A stretch of 36,080 nucleotides of DNA, from assembly GCA_900765115.1 (NCBI GenBank), contig CAAFQK010000110.1:1-36080 (forward strand). The letters run 5' to 3'. The DNA is from an uncultured Collinsella sp. (GTDB lineage: Bacteria; Actinomycetota; Coriobacteriia; Coriobacteriales; Coriobacteriaceae). Positions 32,097 to 36,080 of the stretch are shown in pieces. The position numbers were made by a program, and so were the translations under genes. The first letter of the stretch is position 1, and each line of letters starts with the position of its first letter. Under the pieces are notes generated by a model that saw nothing but the letters and a program-made list of their open reading frames with translations, did not search any database and was not told where the DNA came from.

Positions 32097-32125
32097 CGAG
32101 CAGGATATCGGACCCGAACTGCTCG
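32097..32125 (-). promoter_or_regulatory. leader hairpin of the YhhQ/VUT gene, weak preQ1-I-like candidate
   Basis: On the minus strand CGAGCAG pairs with CTGCTCG around a loop that begins TTCGGGTCC. An A-rich tail (TTAAACCTAAAACC) runs into the AAAGGAG site. The UUC-start loop and A-rich 3' tail beside the Shine-Dalgarno sequence resemble class I preQ1 aptamers, and GGGT in the loop could pair with ACCT in the tail. The invariant loop residues are not all present. Riboswitch identity is speculative. Confidence 0.3.
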
Positions 32126-32186
32126 GACGCCCCGGTCTTGAGACGACGGTGGGTATGATAGCCGCTCGCGCGGCATCAGGCAAGCA

Positions 32187-32222
32187 ATCGGCGCGGCAGC
32201 CCCGCAGGGCCACCGCGCCGAT
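32187..32222 (-). terminator. GC-rich hairpin after prfC, possible terminator
   Basis: ATCGGCGCGG pairs perfectly with CCGCGCCGAT around a 16-nt loop, just past the prfC stop codon. The run after it on the minus strand is only TTGCTTG, so its strength is uncertain. Confidence 0.5.
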
Positions 32223-32225
32223 GCG

Positions 32226-33839
32226 TTAAAACGCTACGTTGCCAAACTCCGACAGGATAAGGTCGGGGTTGTGGTCGGTTGCCCAATCCACGTTCCACGG
32301 GCTCGTGAACAGCAGCAGCTTACCGCCGCGCATGTCCTCGACACGCAGGGTGTCGCGCGTGAGCGAAAGGCCCGGGATATCAATAGTGTCGGGGTCGTTC
32401 TGGATCCAGCGGATATCGGTATAGGGCAACGGCTGGCGACGAACCTCAACACGGTATTCGGCCTTGAGGCGGCGCTCGAGCACCTCAAACTGCAGCACGC
32501 CGACCACGCCCACGATGACGCTTTCCATGCCGGCACCCAGTTCGCGGAAGATCTGGATAGCACCCTCTTGGGCAAGCTCCTCCATGCCCTTGACGAACTG
32601 CTTGCGCTTGAGCGTGTCGACCTGCGTAATGCGAGCGAACATCTCGGGGGCAAACGTCGGGATCTGCGGATACTGCACGTGGCGCTTGCCAGAGCACACA
32701 GTGTCGCCGATGCTAAAGATACCCGGATCGAACAGGCCCACGATATCGCCCGCGTACGCCTCGTCAACAATCGCACGGTCATCGGCCATCATCGAGGTGC
32801 CAGTAGCAAGCTTAAGCTTGCGGTTGCCCTGCACGTGGAAGGCGTCCATGCCGCGCTCGAACTTGCCCGAGCAAATGCGCACAAAGGCGATGCGGTCGCG
32901 GTGGTTCTTGTCCATGTTGGCCTGGATCTTAAACACAAAGCCGCTAAAGTCGTCGCGGCAGGGATCGACCGGCTCGCTGGTGAGCGTATCGGTATAGGCG
33001 CGCGGCGTCGGGGCCAGACGCAGGAACTCCTTGAGGAAGGGCTCCACGCCAAAGTTGGTGAGCGCCGAGCCAAAGAACGCCGGGCTCAGCTTGCCGCAGG
33101 CCACAGCATCCAAGTCGAGCTCGTCGCCAGCGCCATCGAGCAGCTCGATGTCGTCCATCAGGTTCTTATGGTTCTCCTCGCCGATGAGCTCATCCATGGC
33201 AGGGTCGCCCAGCTCGGCCTCGACCTCGGCGACCTTCTTGGTGGCGTTGGCGTGGCCGTCGCCCTCGAAGGCAATGACGCGACGGGTCTGACGATCGAAC
33301 ACGCCGCGGAAGTTGCGGCCGCTGCCGATCGGCCAGTTCATGGGATACGTATTGATGCCCAGGACGTTCTCGATCTCTTCCATGAGCTCAAACGGATCGC
33401 GAGCCTCGTGGTCGAGCTTGTTCACAAAGGTGAAGATGGGAATGTGGCGCAGCGTACAGACCTTAAAGAGCTTTTTGGTCTGGGCCTCGACGCCCTTGGC
33501 GCCGTCGATGACCATAACAGCAGCGTCGGCGGCCATAAGGGTACGGTAGGTATCCTCCGAGAAGTCCTGGTGGCCGGGGGTATCGAGGATGTTGACGCAG
33601 GCGCCGTTGTAGGTGAACTGCAGCACCGAGGAAGTAACGGAAATACCGCGCTCCTTCTCGATGTCCATCCAGTCCGAGACGGCATGCTTGGCCGAGCTCT
33701 TGCCCTTGACCGAGCCGGCAGTCTGGATGCTGCCGGTATAGAGCAGCAGCTTCTCGGTAAGTGTGGTCTTACCGGCGTCCGGGTGGCTGATGATCGCGAA
33801 TGTGCGGCGCGACGAGATTTCATCCGACAGGCTTGCCAT
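32226..33839 (-). CDS. prfC: peptide chain release factor 3
   Basis: A 537-residue translational GTPase that recycles RF1/RF2 after termination. G1 is HPDAGKTT (19-26), G2 lies in KERGISVTSS, G3 is DTPGHQD and G4 is NKLD. SDWMDIEKERG and the RF3-specific C-terminal domain (DIPGLSLTRDT near the end) separate it from EF-G and TetM types. Length matches E. coli RF3 (529). I chose ATG 33839, with AAAGGA 6 nt upstream; two in-frame ATGs further upstream lack a site. A TACAAT -10 box lies about 50 nt upstream. The promoter region contacts the 80-nt periodic array. Confidence 0.95.
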   Translation of the reverse strand: MASLSDEISSRRTFAIISHPDAGKTTLTEKLLLYTGSIQTAGSVKGKSSAKHAVSDWMDIEKERGISVTSSVLQFTYNGACVNILDTPGHQDFSEDTYRTLMAADAAVMVIDGAKGVEAQTKKLFKVCTLRHIPIFTFVNKLDHEARDPFELMEEIENVLGINTYPMNWPIGSGRNFRGVFDRQTRRVIAFEGDGHANATKKVAEVEAELGDPAMDELIGEENHKNLMDDIELLDGAGDELDLDAVACGKLSPAFFGSALTNFGVEPFLKEFLRLAPTPRAYTDTLTSEPVDPCRDDFSGFVFKIQANMDKNHRDRIAFVRICSGKFERGMDAFHVQGNRKLKLATGTSMMADDRAIVDEAYAGDIVGLFDPGIFSIGDTVCSGKRHVQYPQIPTFAPEMFARITQVDTLKRKQFVKGMEELAQEGAIQIFRELGAGMESVIVGVVGVLQFEVLERRLKAEYRVEVRRQPLPYTDIRWIQNDPDTIDIPGLSLTRDTLRVEDMRGGKLLLFTSPWNVDWATDHNPDLILSEFGNVAF

Positions 33840-33886
33840 GCGGATCCTTTCTTGCATTGAGTGCATTACGTCGTTGTAACCGTACT

Positions 33887-33892
33887 ATTGTA
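33887..33892 (-). promoter_or_regulatory. probable -10 box of prfC
   Basis: The minus-strand reading is GCTACAATAGTACG. The predicted start of transcription is about 41 nt before ATG 33839. No strong -35. Confidence 0.45.
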
Positions 33893-33984
33893 GCCGCGAA
33901 ATCTCGCTCTAGGGCGCCTATCAGGACAAATTCATCAGTCAGAACGTGAACGGCTAGTTATCGAAAGTATTCTGCAGCAGACTG

Positions 33985-34280
33985 TCTCAATCTGTAACAG
34001 CAGGCGACCCAAAACGGACCCAGGCGTTACAGATTGAGAAAAACAAACTTGCCCGCCGACACAATCTCAATCTGTAACATCTGGCCGCCCAAATTGGGTC
34101 TAGCTGTTACAAATCGAGATAAACGGAAAGGCAGGCAGCCAATGTCTCGTTCTGTAACATCTAGCCGCGCAAATCGACTCTTACTGTTACAGATTGAGAC
34201 AAATAGGCAGGCGGGAAAATAACATCTCAATCTGTAACAGCTGGCGACCAAAAACGGATCCAGATGTTACAGATTGAGAT
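33985..34280. repeat. four-copy 80-nt periodic array of 55-nt inverted-repeat modules
   Basis: Modules start at 33985, 34065, 34145 and 34225, exactly 80 nt apart. Each is TCTCAATCTGTAAC (or a variant), a 27-nt centre, then GTTACAGATTGAGA (or a variant), and the modules are parted by 25-nt spacers. Modules 1 and 4 have perfect 14-bp arms (16 bp in module 4 with flanks); modules 2 and 3 carry two changes each. The four centres are all 27 nt and share ten invariant positions, but the spacers are divergent. An inner 4-bp helix is possible at centre positions 3-6 and 22-25, with G-C, G-T and A-T at one pair. It occupies a 566-nt stretch without genes between prfC and the GntR operon. Function unknown. 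Confidence 0.85.
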
Positions 34281-34327
34281 TGTTTTGGAGCAAGCGCGGC
34301 GCCGATGGTCTATTCCACATTTAGCTC

Positions 34328-34383
34328 TTGCATAACTGTGCATAGTGTATATATACTGTGCTTACCGGTTATATACACGTGTA
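34328..34383 (+). promoter_or_regulatory. promoter and palindromic operators of the GntR-ABC operon
   Basis: TTGCAT (34328-34333) and TATACT (34352-34357) are separated by 18 nt. The palindrome GTATATATAC at 34347-34356 overlaps the -10, and TACACGTGTA at 34374-34383 lies just after the predicted start of transcription. YtrA-type GntR regulators usually repress their own operon from such AT-rich palindromes, so autoregulation is likely. Confidence 0.6.
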
Positions 34384-34405
34384 GCCCAACAGCTAAGGAG
34401 CCGCT

Positions 34406-34786
34406 GTGGACATCATCCTATCCAATTCGAGCGATAAGCCCATCTACGAGCAGATAACCTCGCAGGTCAAAGCTCAGATCTTATCGGGCACGCTCGCTGC
34501 GGGAGCCAAACTCCCCAGCATCCGTGCACTCGCGAGCGATCTTGGCGTGAGCGTCATCACCACCAAGCGCGCCTACGCCGACCTGGAGCAGCTCGGGTTT
34601 ATCTGCACCGTGCAGGGCAAGGGCTGCTTTGTCGCCGAGGGCAACCAAGAACTCTTGCGCGAAAACCAGCTCTGCCATATCGAAGAGCTACTTGCGAAAG
34701 CGGCGAGCCAAGCCGAAACCCTGGGCGTCACGCGCGACAAGCTGCACGAGATGCTCGACCTGGTAGCCCCCGAAACCATGCAGTAG
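34406..34786 (+). CDS. GntR-family regulator, YtrA subfamily
   Basis: A 126-residue protein with an N-terminal winged helix (PIYEQITSQVKAQILSGTL, LPSIRALASDLGVSVITTKRAYADLE) and only a short C-terminal helical dimerisation tail, as in the YtrA subfamily. These proteins lie next to ABC transporter genes and repress them. The start is GTG at 34406, with AAGGAG upstream. It is followed after 23 nt by the ABC ATPase gene. The ligand is unknown. Confidence 0.9.
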   Translation: MDIILSNSSDKPIYEQITSQVKAQILSGTLAAGAKLPSIRALASDLGVSVITTKRAYADLEQLGFICTVQGKGCFVAEGNQELLRENQLCHIEELLAKAASQAETLGVTRDKLHEMLDLVAPETMQ

Positions 34787-34809
34787 CCATCTGCAAGAAA
34801 GGCTATACC

Positions 34810-35691
34810 ATGCAAAACCTTTTAGAACTCAAAGGCATCTCACGCCGTGTAAGCGACCGTTTTTCGCTGCGTGATGTCACACTCGCTGTGGAGCCAGGTC
34901 AGATCGTCGGCTTTGTTGGTGCCAACGGTGCTGGCAAAACAACGACGATTCGAGCTGCCCTCGGGCTTATAAAGCTCGATGCCGGCGAGGTGCACCTATT
35001 TGGGCAGCGCTGTGGCGCCGACGCGCCCGATGAGACGCAGCGCCATCTACGCTCCCGCGTCGGTCTTGTCCTGGACACGTGCCCCTTCCCCTCCACGCTC
35101 AAGGTGGGCCAGATCGAGTCGCTCGTAGGCCCGGCGTACCCCACGTGGGACCGCGAAACGTTCGCCGGATTCATCAACCGATTTGGCCTCGATCCTAAGA
35201 CAAAAGTCAAGGACCTCTCCCGCGGCATGGGCATGAAACTGCAGCTTGCCTGTGCACTCAGTCACAATGCCAAACTGCTCGTTTTGGACGAAGCCACCGC
35301 AGGCCTCGATCCCATGGCACGCGAGGAACTGCTCGATGAGCTGCTTGCCTTTGTCGCCGACGGTCAGCACAGCGTGCTGCTCTCGAGCCACATTACGTCC
35401 GACCTCGATCGCGCCGCCGACCGCGTCATCTGCATCGATAACGGCTCGATTATTTTTGACCTGCCGCGCGAGGACATTACCGACCGAGCCGGCATCGCCC
35501 ACTGCACCCAAGCACAGGCCGCCGAGCTTATGGCTTGCGTCGAAGGCGCCCGTGCCGTCCACCACGCCTATAGCGTGGACGTGCTCGTACCCAACCGTCG
35601 CGAAACGCTCGAGGCCTTCCCCGAGATTCCCAGCGATCGGGCAACCATTGATGACTATCTTCGCCTCATGCTGAAAGGAGCTTCGAAATGA
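34810..35691 (+). CDS. ABC transporter ATP-binding protein (YtrB-like)
   Basis: A 293-residue ABC ATPase. Walker A is GANGAGKT (37-44), the signature is LSRGMGMKLQLACAL (a variant of LSGGQ), Walker B is LLVLDEATAGLDP, and the switch histidine is in LLSSHIT. The last 80 residues form a domain seen in export-type ABC proteins. It overlaps the permease gene by ATGA, so the two are coupled. Together with the YtrA-type regulator it resembles the Ytr/BcrA-type exporters that respond to cell-envelope stress; the substrate is not known. Confidence 0.9.
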   Translation: MQNLLELKGISRRVSDRFSLRDVTLAVEPGQIVGFVGANGAGKTTTIRAALGLIKLDAGEVHLFGQRCGADAPDETQRHLRSRVGLVLDTCPFPSTLKVGQIESLVGPAYPTWDRETFAGFINRFGLDPKTKVKDLSRGMGMKLQLACALSHNAKLLVLDEATAGLDPMAREELLDELLAFVADGQHSVLLSSHITSDLDRAADRVICIDNGSIIFDLPREDITDRAGIAHCTQAQAAELMACVEGARAVHHAYSVDVLVPNRRETLEAFPEIPSDRATIDDYLRLMLKGASK

Positions 35692-36080
35692 AACGCGCCT
35701 TTATGTCCGAGCTCGCCATCGCTCGCTCGCTTATCCCGAGCATTGCAGGCGTCGGCCTGTTCATGTTTGTCGCGCTGACCCTTGCCAACGCGTCGGATGT
35801 CGATTCCGGCATGAGCGCCGGCGCCTGTGCGGTCAGCGCAATGTCGCCCATCATAATCATGAACTCGCTAGCTGGCTACGATAACCAAAACGGCTGGGAG
35901 CGTTATCGAGCAACGTTGCCCTTCTCGCGCAAAGACATCATCTGCGCACGCTACCTGTGCATCGTTGTCTTCTCGGCCATCATGGCCTGCGCCGCCGCGC
36001 TTCTGAGCATCGTCTCCATCCCGCTTTTCAACAGTGCGGGCATCCCCTCGACGGGACAGGCCGTCTTTGAGACCGCAATG
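35688..36080 (+). CDS. ABC-2 type permease, partial (continues past the window)
   Basis: The first 131 residues of a membrane protein, cut by the window edge. It begins MKRAFMSELAIARSLIPSIA, has a first hydrophobic helix (about 14-33), a long central helix at about 48-65, then NSLAGYDNQNGWERYRATLP, which is typical of ABC2_membrane_5 proteins, and further helices. ATG 35688 overlaps the ATPase stop, with AAAGGAG 8 nt upstream. It is the membrane partner of the preceding ATPase. Confidence 0.85.
   Translation, partial: MKRAFMSELAIARSLIPSIAGVGLFMFVALTLANASDVDSGMSAGACAVSAMSPIIIMNSLAGYDNQNGWERYRATLPFSRKDIICARYLCIVVFSAIMACAAALLSIVSIPLFNSAGIPSTGQAVFETAM

Noticed and set aside
32271..33860. Long open frame antisense to prfC
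   Set aside because: It is an effect of strong GC bias at third positions opposite a clear RF3 gene; no ribosome-binding site and no recognisable protein family.
33985..34280. CRISPR array
   Set aside because: The repeated 14-mers alternate in orientation, are too short, and the 27-nt centres are related to each other rather than unique spacers; no cas genes are present.

Overview
The window looks like the chromosome of a gut actinobacterium of the class Coriobacteriia, most likely Collinsella or a close relative. This is inferred from high GC content with strong third-position GC bias, purine-rich Shine-Dalgarno sites, a recurrent TACAAT -10 box, an LAxTG-type surface anchor and the general character of the proteins. 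No 16S rRNA or other decisive marker is present, so the assignment is not proven. I see no tRNA or rRNA genes, phage modules, insertion sequences or cas genes.

Layout. 1-2.7 kb: an anchored surface protein and an esterase. 2.7-7.3 kb: a uracil-type permease, a cobalamin-independent methionine-synthase-like enzyme, its probable LysR regulator and a HAD phosphatase, all on the minus strand. 7.4-9.4 kb: a TPP-riboswitch operon (thiM, thiamine-binding protein, thiE) for thiamine salvage. 9.5-12.5 kb: a patatin-like lipase, the remnant of an EAL phosphodiesterase and a GGDEF-PAS-degenerate GGDEF protein. 12.5-15.5 kb: a flavoprotein, an ArsC/Spx-like protein without its N-terminal cysteine, a COG0523 GTPase and TrmL. 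15.5-22.6 kb: two related ATPases around a short UvrA-like protein, then a TetM-like GTPase, with GGGAC-core palindromes at the gene borders. 22.8-26.2 kb: GNAT, a small CxxC protein, RsmJ, a 47-residue membrane microprotein, a four-helix membrane protein and an RlmA-like methyltransferase. 26.4-30.6 kb: MATE transporter, LysR/EamA divergent pair and uracil-DNA glycosylase. 30.6-33.9 kb: SDR, YhhQ/VUT-type transporter and release factor RF3. 34.3 kb to the end: a GntR (YtrA-type) regulator with an ABC ATPase and the start of its permease.

The most unusual structure is an array at 33985-34280, upstream of both prfC and the GntR-ABC operon. It has four copies of a 55-nt module (14-nt inverted arms around a loop of exactly 27 nt), repeated with an exact 80-nt period. 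The second is a family of dispersed hairpins whose arms differ but whose centres share a GGGAC/GTCCC core. One of these supplies the stop codon of the TetM-like gene, and two are 32/33 identical although 18 kb apart. Most remaining genes are ordinary housekeeping or accessory functions.
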